Assembly: GCF_002218065.1 (NCBI RefSeq)
Contig: NZ_BDUB01000001.1
Span: forward strand, 5,117,118 to 5,181,117
Length of the DNA stretch: 64,000 nucleotides
Reading direction: 5' to 3'
Source of the DNA: Nodularia sp. NIES-3585
Lineage (GTDB): Bacteria > Cyanobacteriota > Cyanobacteriia > Cyanobacteriales > Nostocaceae
In this document: positions 36,988 to 45,944 of the stretch, in pieces
Layout of the letters: each line of letters starts with the position of its first letter
Position numbering within the stretch: position 1 is the stretch's first letter
Translations under genes and position numbers: made by a program
Notes under the pieces: generated by a model
What the model was told of the DNA's origin: nothing
Databases searched by the model: none
The model's input: only the letters and a program-made list of their open reading frames with translations

Positions 36988-37914
36988 ATGCCAAATTTGC
37001 AGGAACGGGGCTATCTTTTAACTGAGCAGGTAAATCCTGATAGTCTTAACTTAGACCAGCTCAGTTCTGTTGAGTTGGTGGATTTGTTTAACCGTGAAGA
37101 CGCAAAAGCGGTGGCGGCGGTAGCGGCGGCTCAACTGGAGTTGGCTAAAGCGATTGATGTGGCCGCAGAACGTTTGAGCCAGGGAGGACGTTTATTTTAT
37201 GTTGGGGCGGGAACAAGTGGCAGGTTAGGAGTGTTAGACGCGTCTGAATGTCCACCTACTTTCTGCACACCACCGGAGTTGGTACAGGGAATTATTGCTG
37301 GTGGTGCTGGTGCATTGGTACGCAGTTCGGAAGATTTAGAAGACCGTAGCGAAGATGGTGAAGCTGCGATCGCTCAACGACACATTACGCAATTAGATGT
37401 AGTAGTGGGGATTACTGCCGGTGGGACGACTCCTTTTGTCCACGGAGCGCTCAACGCCTCCCGTCAAAGGGGTGCTAGAACTATTTTTATTGCGTGTGTA
37501 CCTACAGAGCAAGTGCGCTTTGATGTCGATGTTGATATTCGCTTATTAACTGGGCCAGAAATCCTAGCTGGTTCAACTCGCTTGAAAGCTGGTACAGCCA
37601 CAAAGCTAGCTTTAAATATCCTTTCTACTGGGGTAATGGTGAAGCTGGGCAAGGTTTACGGCAATCGCATGGTGGATGTGGCGGTAACTAATCAAAAGTT
37701 ACGCGATCGCGCTTTGCAGATGTTGCAAGACTTGACAGGTTTAAGTCGGGAAGCTGCTGGTTTTTTACTAGAACGCAGTGGAAAGTGGGTGAAGCTAGCG
37801 TTGCTGATGCACTGGACTGGTTTAGACAAAGATGCAGGCGATCGCTGGCTAGTACAACACCAAGGTAATCTCAGGGTAGCTGTTGCTAGTTATAAAATTG
37901 ACAAACAACTTTGA
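36988..37914 (+). CDS. murQ: N-acetylmuramic acid 6-phosphate etherase
   Basis: MurQ cleaves the lactyl ether of MurNAc-6-phosphate to give GlcNAc-6-phosphate and lactate, recycling peptidoglycan amino sugar. The 308-residue protein has a SIS fold; key stretches are LFYVGAGTSGRLGVLDASEC near residues 70-90, GGAGALVRSSEDLEDR and the second-half motif RLKAGTATKLALNILSTG near residue 200. Catalytic acid Glu is expected in ASECPPTF. The start at ATG 36988 is preceded by AGATGTAGACC and no strong Shine-Dalgarno. No PTS or murP transporter is nearby, which is normal in cyanobacteria. It ends QGNLRVAVASYKIDKQL. Confidence 0.95.
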   Translation: MPNLQERGYLLTEQVNPDSLNLDQLSSVELVDLFNREDAKAVAAVAAAQLELAKAIDVAAERLSQGGRLFYVGAGTSGRLGVLDASECPPTFCTPPELVQGIIAGGAGALVRSSEDLEDRSEDGEAAIAQRHITQLDVVVGITAGGTTPFVHGALNASRQRGARTIFIACVPTEQVRFDVDVDIRLLTGPEILAGSTRLKAGTATKLALNILSTGVMVKLGKVYGNRMVDVAVTNQKLRDRALQMLQDLTGLSREAAGFLLERSGKWVKLALLMHWTGLDKDAGDRWLVQHQGNLRVAVASYKIDKQL

Positions 37915-38148
37915 GAATTTGTAAGTGCTGATCATGGTTAATTGGCTAGCAATCAATTAGCCATTAGCCATTATTAATTTTTTGACATATATATTTTGGC
38001 TGAATATTTTTTAATTAAATAATTAATATTTATAGAATTTTATTAATTTTACATCTCTCTAAATGTAGGTGAATAATCAAGTAATTGCTCCCTATTATTG
38101 GTGGTAATTCAACAGAGAATTATCCAGTTTTCTACAGGGAGTATAAAT

Positions 38149-39282
38149 ATGATTAATAGCAATCAATTACAAGAAATTGAAAAACACATACCTCTTATAG
38201 GAGATATAAATCACAAAAATCCCTTGGCATATCAAGCCACCCGTGGAGCAGTTGAGGTAGTGAATACAGTCCAAATGGCTATAGCAGAGGCTTACATTAA
38301 CGGATTAGAAATTCCTGACTCAAGTTTGCAAACACTTTTTGATACTTGTATGCCTGTCTTTTTTCAATATTTTCCTGCACTTTTAGTACCCTATGAATGG
38401 GTATTGAAAGAAACCGATCATATTGCCGAAGGAGCCGGAGATTTGATGAAACTTCAGTATGATTTACCTCAAACCATGCTGAATAGGATGTTAGGTGAGG
38501 GAAAACTTATTTATCCTAAATACAGTATGGGACTATGGGAAAAAGGAGCATTAAACCTGGAACAATCTCAGATAGATATGATCGATGATGTGATTGAGAA
38601 ATTAGATATCCAGGATGGAGACCATATATTAGATTTTGGTTGCGGTTGGGGATGCGTTCCCAATTATATTCTTTCTAAATTTCCTCATGTCAAGGTGACT
38701 GGTTTGAATTTGAGCCACGAGCAATGTGAGTATATGCGCCAGAAGATGCAAGACCCTGAAAGCTACCTCAGTTCAGGCAGATTCATGTTATCTGAAGGAG
38801 ATTTAAATGATGCGAAATTTGAAACAAAATTTGATAAAATATTGTCCATTGGTGTTTTCTGCCATGTGGGTAATTTAACTAACTCTTTTGAGAAATTAGC
38901 TTCTTTTCTCAAGGAGAATGGCAAAGTTTTTATTCATATTATTACAGTTCGTACCCCTAATAATATCTCTAGTGCTTACACGCACAAATACATTTTTCCC
39001 CACGGGAGATATTGGAATTACGATGCAGTTCCTAGCCATAATAGAAATCTTAAAACCGTTAAAAGATGGTATCTTAATGGTTATAATTACTCGCAGACAT
39101 TTGTAAACTGGCTGAATAATTTTGACAGTAATCAAGAAATGATCAGGAATTTAAGTTATGGCATAGATTATGCCAAATTCCGCCGGATATGGAGATTCTA
39201 TTTAATATGGTTTATTAGCAATTTTGCTAGTTGTGATGGTGAATATAATGGGAATGCTCAATATTTAATGGTGCATAGTTAA
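38149..39282 (+). CDS. SAM-dependent methyltransferase, cyclopropane-fatty-acid synthase/CNMT-like
   Basis: A 377-residue class I methyltransferase. Its order of blocks matches the CNMT-like (coclaurine N-methyltransferase) branch of the CFA synthase superfamily: LMKLQYDLPQTMLNRMLG, then HILDFGCGWGCVPNYI (SAM motif I), VTGLNLSHEQCEYMRQ and KRWYLNGYNYSQTFVNWL near the end. I therefore expect N-methylation of a small amine rather than fatty-acid cyclopropanation, but the substrate is unknown. Start ATG 38149 has AGGGAGT eight bases upstream; a longer frame from a TTG at 38098 is unlikely. It is AT-rich and single, followed after four bases by a MITE-like element. Confidence 0.85.
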   Translation: MINSNQLQEIEKHIPLIGDINHKNPLAYQATRGAVEVVNTVQMAIAEAYINGLEIPDSSLQTLFDTCMPVFFQYFPALLVPYEWVLKETDHIAEGAGDLMKLQYDLPQTMLNRMLGEGKLIYPKYSMGLWEKGALNLEQSQIDMIDDVIEKLDIQDGDHILDFGCGWGCVPNYILSKFPHVKVTGLNLSHEQCEYMRQKMQDPESYLSSGRFMLSEGDLNDAKFETKFDKILSIGVFCHVGNLTNSFEKLASFLKENGKVFIHIITVRTPNNISSAYTHKYIFPHGRYWNYDAVPSHNRNLKTVKRWYLNGYNYSQTFVNWLNNFDSNQEMIRNLSYGIDYAKFRRIWRFYLIWFISNFASCDGEYNGNAQYLMVHS

Positions 39283-39729
39283 GATGCTATAGGAATCCGA
39301 TTTGATTCTTGAAAAAATCTAAGTATATGTAGGGTGTGTTATGGCTTTAGCCTAACGCACCGTCTTCTGGGTCTTGGTGCGCTACACTACGTGTGTTTCA
39401 TAATCAAATATGAGTCCTATATCTAAATCTTGACTTTATCCATTTTTACGGTGAGGCGATATCTATGGCTGAAAACTTTGTGGGGTAGGTGTTGTAATTT
39501 TTTGATTTCATTGGGAATTAGTGATACGGAAAAAGTATTTGTCAAAAAGCCAGCAGTTTAGCTAGATATAAATTTTGAAAGTTAATAAATAGTTATACCA
39601 TCTGTTTGTGAGATTGCGCCGAATTTTTTAACCTTTTTTTCTCTGTGTCCTCTGTGTCTCTGCGGTTAGTTTCTTTTACATTCAGCGCATCTATGGCTAC
39701 GCCACGCAAGCTATCATACAGAATTGGTA
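39283..39729. other. Spacer between methyltransferase and hoxH genes
   Basis: Contains the family-1 element at 39287-39421, AT-rich sequence, a CTCTGTGTCCTCTGTGTCTC repeat at about 39641-39660, then GCATCTATGGCTACGCCACG just before the hoxH stop. No gene is supportable; the open frame from 39645 runs out through hoxH. Confidence 0.55.
39287..39421. mobile_element. MITE-like element, family 1, copy 2
   Basis: Reverse-complement copy of 3137-3290, about 135 bases. Both ends carry the TIR (CTATAGGAATCCGATTTGAT; ATCAAATATGAGTCCTATA). Compared with copy 1 it lacks about 20 bases beside the conserved CACACGTAG. It begins four bases after the methyltransferase stop codon, so it may supply the 3' end of that transcript. 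Confidence 0.8.
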
Positions 39730-41178
39730 TTAATCTCGCCAAACTTCAGTTACAATATTTCCATCTGGATCAACTAATTGAATATGTAAAGGCATTTGTC
39801 CGGCTGCATGAGTTGAGCAACTTAAGCAAGGATCAAAGGCTCTGATTCCGGCTTCCACTCGGTTTAACATCCCTTGAGAAATTTCTGAACCGTGAATAAA
39901 ATTTCGGGCAATTTGCGCCACTGTGCGATTCATTCCTAGATTATTTTGACCTGTGGCAATTATTAAATTTACTTTCTCAAGTAAGCCATTTTCATCAACT
40001 TGATAATCGTGAAATAATGTGCCTCTGGGGGCTTCACTTACTCCCACTCCTGATAATTGATTAATCCCAGCATCAGCCCGCAGTCTATTTGATAGTAAAT
40101 CTGGGTCATCTAATAAAATTTCAATGCGCTCAATTGATGCTAAAATTTCAATTAATCGGGCATAGTGATAGAAAAATGATGAGTTAACTGTGCCTTTACC
40201 TCTGTCTCTATATTCTCGTAATTCTACATCAGCTAAAGGCGTACCAATGTGACTACAAATATTCAGCCGAGCTAGGGGACCAACTCGATAAATACCACTA
40301 TTTAAATTACAATGGTCGCTCTGGTTAGGATAACCCAAAGGGCGATAGTAAGGAAATTTTAAATAAGAATGAGATTCAACTGCTTCACCAATGAATTCTT
40401 GATAATTAGTTGGGTCTAGTTGATCAGCTATGATATTCCCCAGACTATCTACAAAACGAATATGTCCGTCGTAGTTTTCCCACAAACCATCAGGAGTGAC
40501 TAACCCCATAAATAAGCTGGGAAAGTTACCGAAGGTTTGGGCTTCTTGTTGATAATTATTGAGTAATTCTTTAAACTTCCCCAGTGCATTTAAAATTGTG
40601 GTGCGTACTTCGGAGATACGGTTCTGAATATGGATGCGTCCTTCTGGGGATAAGGCTTCGCGCACACCACCAGGAACAGCCCATGATGGATGTATTTTTT
40701 GCCCTCCTAATTGTTCAATAATCTCTTGTCCAAATTGACGCAGCCTGATTCCTCCACGGGCTAGTTCTGGTTCGGCTGCAATTAAGCCAAATATATTGCG
40801 TTTTGCGGGGTCGCTATCCATTCCTAATAATAAGTCGGGGGCGCTGAGGTGGAAGAAACTCAAGGAATGGGATTGAATAATTTGGGCTAAATTCATTAAC
40901 CGTCGCAGTTTTTCGGCTGCTTTAGGAATTGTAACAGACAGGATGCGATCGCCTGCTTTGGCTGAGGCTAATAAGTGGCTTACTGGACAAATTCCACAAA
41001 TTCTGGCTGTAATTCCTGGCATTTCCCACAGGGGACGACCTTCACAAAATTTCTCAAAACCACGAAATTCGGTAACATGAAAACGGGCATCGCTGACTTG
41101 TCCTGTATCATCTAAATAAATACTAATTTTAGCGTGTCCTTCTATGCGGGTAACTGGGTCGATGATTAATTTTTTCAT
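39730..41178 (-). CDS. hoxH: Bidirectional [NiFe] hydrogenase large subunit
   Basis: HoxH holds the Ni-Fe active site that interconverts H2 and protons plus electrons; with HoxY it forms the hydrogenase half of the NAD(P)-linked enzyme. The N-terminal nickel motif is [10 protein letters not shown] near residue 59 and the C-terminal motif is [10 protein letters not shown]. The 25 residues after that His ([16 protein letters not shown]...) would be cut off by the HoxW protease during maturation, so the gene encodes an unprocessed precursor. 482 residues is typical. It is the last gene of the minus-strand hoxEFUYH operon. hoxW and hyp maturation genes are not in the window. Confidence 0.97.
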   Translation of the reverse strand: MKKLIIDPVTRIEGHAKISIYLDDTGQVSDARFHVTEFRGFEKFCEGRPLWEMPGITARICGICPVSHLLASAKAGDRILSVTIPKAAEKLRRLMNLAQIIQSHSLSFFHLSAPDLLLGMDSDPAKRNIFGLIAAEPELARGGIRLRQFGQEIIEQLGGQKIHPSWAVPGGVREALSPEGRIHIQNRISEVRTTILNALGKFKELLNNYQQEAQTFGNFPSLFMGLVTPDGLWENYDGHIRFVDSLGNIIADQLDPTNYQEFIGEAVESHSYLKFPYYRPLGYPNQSDHCNLNSGIYRVGPLARLNICSHIGTPLADVELREYRDRGKGTVNSSFFYHYARLIEILASIERIEILLDDPDLLSNRLRADAGINQLSGVGVSEAPRGTLFHDYQVDENGLLEKVNLIIATGQNNLGMNRTVAQIARNFIHGSEISQGMLNRVEAGIRAFDPCLSCSTHAAGQMPLHIQLVDPDGNIVTEVWRD

Positions 41179-41268
41179 AACTATCTCAATTTTGGATTTG
41201 AGGTTTTAGGCTGATTTTTTAACTTTTTATCTTCAACCCAAAATTACAAGTGTAAAGTTTAAATTTAA

Positions 41269-41721
41269 CTAAAAATGTGAGTTTTCTAGCTGTTGTTGTG
41301 ATTTATTAAAGCTATTTTGCTGCCGCATCCATTGGAAAGCAGTAATGTTTAATAATAAACCCACAAATAATAAAAAGACCATCAAAGTTATCTGATACCA
41401 GAGAACTTGCTGAACAAATAAATCTAAGATTACGTGTAGTAAATTCATGATAGTGTAAAAGATAGTTAAGCCAAAATGAATGATGCGATAACGCTTTAAA
41501 TCTGTAAAAGCGGTGAGAATAATTGCCAGCATTGGTAGCACAAAAAAGCCCAACATCAACCACATAATTCCAAAAATGTCATTAATAGTTGTGGCTTTTT
41601 GAGATTGAATTGCAGGTAAACTATGAAAAATTGGCATTAAATTTAGTTGTGTATGAAACAGAGTTCCTAGTAGGAATACTGTCCAAAGCGCAATGATTCT
41701 TTCCCGATAATTAGCTGCCAT
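41269..41721 (-). CDS. Small membrane protein encoded between hoxY and hoxH
   Basis: A 150-residue protein of unknown function with four predicted membrane helices, for example LWTVFLLGTLFHTQLNLM, IMWLMLGFFVLPMLAIILTA, FGLTIFYTIMNLLHVIL and LMVFLLFVGLLLNITAF. It sits in line with the hox operon, 71 bases after hoxY and 90 before hoxH, in the same orientation. Cyanobacterial hox operons are known to hold unannotated ORFs at such positions. A role in anchoring the hydrogenase to the membrane can be imagined, but nothing in the sequence proves it. His residues in the helices (FHTQLN, LLHVILD) could bind a cofactor. Confidence 0.8.
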   Translation of the reverse strand: MAANYRERIIALWTVFLLGTLFHTQLNLMPIFHSLPAIQSQKATTINDIFGIMWLMLGFFVLPMLAIILTAFTDLKRYRIIHFGLTIFYTIMNLLHVILDLFVQQVLWYQITLMVFLLFVGLLLNITAFQWMRQQNSFNKSQQQLENSHF

Positions 41722-41792
41722 AATTGCTCCTACATTTCTTGTATAATTGCCTCACTATTAACTTAGAATAAGAGTTCACATAACTTGTGATG

Positions 41793-42338
41793 TTAACCAA
41801 ACTTGATAAAATCACGTCCTTCTAGTTGTGGTTTTTCTCCTCTTAATAGTGGTTCTAATGTGGCTTTAATTCGAGTAGCTGAGGGTGGACATCCTGGCAG
41901 ATAAATATCAACTGGGACTATTTTATGTACTGGAACTACCCGGTCTAGTAAAGTGGGGACAATTCCAGGTTCATGGGGAATCTGTCCGTGAATATCTGCT
42001 GCTTCTATGTAACAACGCTGAAGAACTGGTTCGGCACTACCCAAAGGGTTCCGTAAGGCGGTAACATTACCAGTGACAGCACAATCACCAAAGGAAACCA
42101 GAATGTGCGATCGCTCTCTAACTTGGTGTATCATTTGCAAATGATCTTCGTTGGCTACTGCACCTTCAACTAACACTACATCCACCCCTTGGGGATATTC
42201 TTTGGTATCAGCAAAGGGACTATAAACTAAGTCTACTTGTGCAGCTAAATCTATTAGCCATTCGTCTAAGTCGAGAAAGGACATATGACAGCCAGAACAG
42301 CCGCCTAACCAAACTGTTGCTAGTTTTAAATGAGACAT
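41793..42338 (-). CDS. hoxY: Bidirectional [NiFe] hydrogenase small subunit
   Basis: HoxY carries the [4Fe-4S] cluster that passes electrons between HoxH and the diaphorase part. The 181-residue protein begins MSHLKLATVWLGGCSGCHMS, giving the first two Cys ligands, with the others in FGDCAVTGN and LPGCPPSATR. No Tat signal is present, as expected for the soluble cytoplasmic enzyme. It follows hoxU after a 132-base spacer that holds a direct tandem repeat. Confidence 0.97.
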   Translation of the reverse strand: MSHLKLATVWLGGCSGCHMSFLDLDEWLIDLAAQVDLVYSPFADTKEYPQGVDVVLVEGAVANEDHLQMIHQVRERSHILVSFGDCAVTGNVTALRNPLGSAEPVLQRCYIEAADIHGQIPHEPGIVPTLLDRVVPVHKIVPVDIYLPGCPPSATRIKATLEPLLRGEKPQLEGRDFIKFG

Positions 42339-42354
42339 AATAATTCGTAGTTTG

Positions 42355-42430
42355 TAATTCGTAATGCCTCTTTCAGAGGAGCTTCGCTAACGTAATTCGT
42401 AATGCCTCTTTCAGAGGAGCTTCGCTAACG
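42355..42430. repeat. Two tandem 38-base units between hoxU and hoxY
   Basis: The unit starting TAATTCGTAATGCCTCTTTC and ending GAGGAGCTTCGCTAACG is present twice, identical, at 42355-42392 and 42393-42430, followed by TAATTCGTAG. The flanks are TAATTCG heptamers, so a small repeat (GCCTCTTTCAGAGGAGCTTC) appears to have entered a heptamer array and been duplicated with it. The inverted part GCCTCTTTCAGAGG could form a hairpin in hox mRNA. Confidence 0.9.
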
Positions 42431-42470
42431 TAATTCGTAGTTGGGGAATGGGAGAGTTAACAGTTATTAT

Positions 42471-43211
42471 TTAAAGGTTCCATTGGTGTTGTTCTCTGGC
42501 GGTGACGAGAAAATTTAGTTTGGTGCGATCGCCTTTGGCGGGGCGTAGCCCATCGCGTTTCATTTCTGCGACGCTGGAACCTTTGTCAAACAGCGCCCCT
42601 GTAGGACAAGCATCAACGCATTTACCGCAAGAAGTACAAGTTGGCGAAGTTCCCCAAGGTTGATTTAAATCAGTGATGACGTGGGAATTTGTCCCCCTAC
42701 CCGCCATATCCCAAGTGTGCGCTCCTTCAATTTCATCACAAACACGGATACAACGAGTGCAAAGAATACAACGGTTATGGTCAACACCAAAGAGATCATG
42801 TGAAACATCGACCTTACGATCAGGGAAATGATAATCTAAACGCACATGATCCATACCCATCTCAATAGCTAAATCTTGCAATTCACAATTACCATTAGCG
42901 ACACAAACCGAGCAAATGTGATTACCTTCAGCAAACAGCATCTCGATAATTGTACGCCGATATCTTTGCAAGCGATCGCTATCTGTCCTCACCTCCATCC
43001 CCTCAGTCACCTTAGTCACACAAGCAGGCTGAAGCTTATGACTACCAGCAACTTCCACCAAACACAACCGACAAGCCCCCACATCCGTCACCCCCTGCAA
43101 ATGACACAAAGTTGGAATATAAATCCCCGCATCCTGCGCCGCTTGGAGAACAGTCTCCTCCTCCCGACCACTAACCAACCGCTCATTAATACTTAAAGTC
43201 TTAACAACCAT
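42471..43211 (-). CDS. hoxU: Bidirectional hydrogenase diaphorase subunit, NuoG-like
   Basis: HoxU relays electrons between the flavin subunit HoxF and the hydrogenase half. The 246-residue protein has an N-terminal [2Fe-2S] ferredoxin domain ([20 protein letters not shown]), then the His-Cys3 type region ([20 protein letters not shown]), and two [4Fe-4S] motifs, [11 protein letters not shown] and [11 protein letters not shown]. All expected cluster ligands are present. It starts 62 bases after hoxF, with a repeat-like GCGTACCTTTGCGTTAACC in between. It ends EQHQWNL. Confidence 0.96.
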   Translation of the reverse strand: MVVKTLSINERLVSGREEETVLQAAQDAGIYIPTLCHLQGVTDVGACRLCLVEVAGSHKLQPACVTKVTEGMEVRTDSDRLQRYRRTIIEMLFAEGNHICSVCVANGNCELQDLAIEMGMDHVRLDYHFPDRKVDVSHDLFGVDHNRCILCTRCIRVCDEIEGAHTWDMAGRGTNSHVITDLNQPWGTSPTCTSCGKCVDACPTGALFDKGSSVAEMKRDGLRPAKGDRTKLNFLVTAREQHQWNL

Positions 43212-43272
43212 CTCTCCTTCATCCTCAATAAACTTTGCGTACCTTTGCGTTAACCTCCGCGCCCCTTTGCGT

Positions 43273-44874
43273 TTAAATCAAATCCAAATACTCATCCCGA
43301 AAATACCGCAAAGTACTAAAAACCGGATTAGGCGCAGACTGACCCAAACCACACAAACTCGTATACTTCACCATGTCGCATAACTCCTCCAGCAACTCCA
43401 AATCAGCCAAACCCGCCTCACCCGCACTAATCCTCATCAACAACTTATATAACTGCACCGTCCCCACCCGACAAGGAATGCACTTCCCACAAGACTCATC
43501 CATGCAAAATTCCATAAAATAGCGGGCGACATCCACCATATTCGTACTTTCATCCATGACAATCATCCCCCCCGAACCCATAATTGAACCAAGTTCAGCC
43601 AGAGATTCATAATCCACCGGACTATCAAAAGCCGATGCGGGAATACATCCCCCAGAAGGACCACCAGTTTGCACAGCTTTCACCACACCGTCATCGGGTA
43701 CACCACCGCCCATGACTGCCACAATTTGCTGTAAAGAAGTTCCCATTGGCACTTCAATCAAACCAGTGTTAGTGATTTTACCTGCTAAAGCGAAAACCTT
43801 TGTACCCTTGCTTTTTTCAGTCCCAATACTGGCGAACCAGTCCGCACCTTTACGGATAATTGGTGCAACATTGGCGTAGGTTTCCACGTTATTAATTAAC
43901 GTCGGATAGCCCCATAAACCAGACTCAGCAGGGTAAGGCGGACGGGGATGAGGAGTACCACGTTTACCTTCAATCGAAGCCATTAAAGCCGTTTCTTCAC
44001 CACAGACATAAGCCCCCGCACCGATGCGAATATCAATTTTAAAATCAAAGCGAGAGTCAAAAATTTGACTTCCCAAAATCCCAAAGCGTTGGGCTTGACG
44101 AATTGCAGTTTGCAGACGATTTATAGCCAAGCCATATTCGGCGCGAATGTAGATATAGCCTTGATTTGCACCGACAGCATAAGCGGCGATCGCCATTCCC
44201 TCTAAAACCCGATGCGGATCACTTTCGAGAACGCTACGATCCATAAACGCCCCCGGATCGCCTTCATCCGCGTTACAGATGACAAACTTGCGTTCTCCCT
44301 CGGCTTTCGCCACAGTCGCCCATTTTAAACCTGTGGGATAACCAGCACCACCACGTCCCCGTAAACCACTGCTGGTAATCGCATCTACCACCTCGCTAGG
44401 AGTCATTTCTCGCAAGACATGATAAAGAGCTTGATAACCTTCCGCAGCAATATAAGATTGAATTCGTTCTGGATCAATTTTGCCACTGTTTTCTAACACA
44501 ATGGACATTTGGGACGTAAAAAATGGATGTGTTAAATCACCTTCTAAAACTGTTGTTTCTCCCCCATTGAGATGAGCAATAATTGAAAGTGCATCATCAG
44601 GTGTAACTTTCTCGTAGAGTGTATTTAGACTTTCTAATTCAGTATTTTTCTCAACCTCAACTAATGGCCCTTGACAGCATAAACGCATACAGCCAACGCC
44701 ACGAACTTCTACTGTTTCTGTTAAATTTTCTGCTTTTACAGCTGCTTCTAAATTCTGTTTTACAGCTTGTGAATTAGCAGATAAACAACCAGCCGCAACA
44801 CAACAGCGAATTTGCACAGGTTTTTGTGAATCACGTTCTGTTTGGGCAATTTCATTTAATTCAGCTAGATCCAT
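43273..44874 (-). CDS. hoxF: Bidirectional hydrogenase diaphorase subunit, NuoF-like
   Basis: HoxF binds FMN and NAD(P)(H) and exchanges electrons with the nucleotide. The 533-residue protein begins with a thioredoxin-like [2Fe-2S] part ([14 protein letters not shown], then [10 protein letters not shown]), followed by the NuoF core: [17 protein letters not shown] (NAD site), [14 protein letters not shown] and [12 protein letters not shown] (FMN site), and the [4Fe-4S] motif [13 protein letters not shown] with a distal Cys in SLCGLGQ. It overlaps the end of hoxE by 14 bases, which implies translational coupling. Confidence 0.97.
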   Translation of the reverse strand: MDLAELNEIAQTERDSQKPVQIRCCVAAGCLSANSQAVKQNLEAAVKAENLTETVEVRGVGCMRLCCQGPLVEVEKNTELESLNTLYEKVTPDDALSIIAHLNGGETTVLEGDLTHPFFTSQMSIVLENSGKIDPERIQSYIAAEGYQALYHVLREMTPSEVVDAITSSGLRGRGGAGYPTGLKWATVAKAEGERKFVICNADEGDPGAFMDRSVLESDPHRVLEGMAIAAYAVGANQGYIYIRAEYGLAINRLQTAIRQAQRFGILGSQIFDSRFDFKIDIRIGAGAYVCGEETALMASIEGKRGTPHPRPPYPAESGLWGYPTLINNVETYANVAPIIRKGADWFASIGTEKSKGTKVFALAGKITNTGLIEVPMGTSLQQIVAVMGGGVPDDGVVKAVQTGGPSGGCIPASAFDSPVDYESLAELGSIMGSGGMIVMDESTNMVDVARYFMEFCMDESCGKCIPCRVGTVQLYKLLMRISAGEAGLADLELLEELCDMVKYTSLCGLGQSAPNPVFSTLRYFRDEYLDLI

Positions 44875-45400
44875 TTTGCAGCCATCCTGTGATGTGTTCT
44901 ACAACTGATTCAGGAGTTTGATAACCTAAAACAGTCTCATCGAATACGACAGCAGGTGCAATTCCACAAGCACCTAAACACCTGGCTGTGAGGAGTGAAA
45001 TTTGACCATCGGCAGAGGTTTCCCCAGGGTGAATATCCAGAGACTTTTCTAAATTTGTCAGGATAGCCGGAGAACCTTTGACGTAACAAGCTGTACCTGT
45101 ACAGACTACGCAAGTATGCACGCCACTAGGTGCAAGTGAAAACAAATGGTAGAACGTCGCAACGCCATAAACTCTACTAGGTGGTAGTTTTAATTGCTGG
45201 GCGATGTAAACTAATATATCGTTTTCTAAATAGCCAAAAAGTTCCTGCGCTTTATGCAATATCTCAATTAGTGCATCCTGTTGATACTGGTGGCGTTTAA
45301 TGGTTGCTGACAGCATTTTTAAACGCTTATCCCCATGAGGATCTGTTGCTGAGGAAGATTTTGCCTGGTTGTTAGTGTTAACAGCAGATGCTGAATTCAT
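44861..45400 (-). CDS. hoxE: Bidirectional hydrogenase subunit, NuoE-like
   Basis: HoxE is the [2Fe-2S] thioredoxin-fold subunit attached to HoxF; it has been suggested to link the enzyme to ferredoxin or the membrane. The 179-residue protein shows [11 protein letters not shown] and [13 protein letters not shown], the C-x4-C and C-x3-C ligand pairs of NuoE proteins, along with [14 protein letters not shown]. The first 25 residues ([19 protein letters not shown]) are disordered. It is the first gene of the operon, so the hox promoter lies in 45401-45678. Confidence 0.96.
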   Translation of the reverse strand: MNSASAVNTNNQAKSSSATDPHGDKRLKMLSATIKRHQYQQDALIEILHKAQELFGYLENDILVYIAQQLKLPPSRVYGVATFYHLFSLAPSGVHTCVVCTGTACYVKGSPAILTNLEKSLDIHPGETSADGQISLLTARCLGACGIAPAVVFDETVLGYQTPESVVEHITGWLQNGSS

Positions 45401-45944
45401 TGTAAGAGCCTTTTTAGACGTTAGCTCAATTCAAGTTGTCTAAAATTTTCCGCTGCTCCGATTCTAACAATCAATTAAGATGATAGAAGAATAATTTGAG
45501 AAACTTGTGAGGAAAGTTAAACTTAATTTTCATCGGCTTGAGTGAATTTATTCAGATAGCAGAAAAGATAATTATTAGGTCAGTCAAAAGGAATAAATCA
45601 AATAGGATTGCTATATATCCTAAACAGTCTGAATAAATATAAAATTAAGTAAAATAGCTCAATTATTTAGATGTTATCTAAGAGGATGTTTGTAAAGTAT
45701 CGATTATTACCAGCCCTGGCGACTAGAAGTCGCTGCTACACAGACATGACGCGAAGCGTCTTCCCGTAGGGAAGCCCACCTACGTGGGTTGAAAATCCTG
45801 AGTTTATCGTTAGTCCGCGCAGGCGGACTTAGTTTGTGTAGTAGCGTATCGCTAACGCGAAGCGTAGCCATATTATATTCGCCTAAAACTTTTAAAACAT
45901 CCTCTTACAGTTGGCTGCATAAAATCCTTTGAGGTAGAGGTGTC
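45401..45944. other. hox/pfkA divergent regulatory spacer
   Basis: A 544-base spacer between the divergent hoxE and pfkA genes. The hox-proximal part (45401-45678) is AT-rich and must hold the hox promoter; I could not place NtcA or LexA boxes with confidence. The pfkA-proximal half is the family-2 element at 45679-45907, leaving only 37 bases before pfkA, so that element may contribute to the pfkA promoter. Confidence 0.6.
45679..45907. mobile_element. MITE-like element, family 2, long copy with two insertions
   Basis: Ends TAAGAGGATGTTTGTAAAGT and ACTTTTAAAACATCCTCTTA. It aligns along its length to the 179-base copy at 28474, sharing GGCGACTAGAAGTCGC and TAGTCCGCGCAGGCGGAC. It has two extra blocks: about 25 bases around GACGCGAAGCGTCTTCCCGT, and 24 bases at 45847-45870, TATCGCTAACGCGAAGCGTA with its last four bases GCCA. 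Confidence 0.85.
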
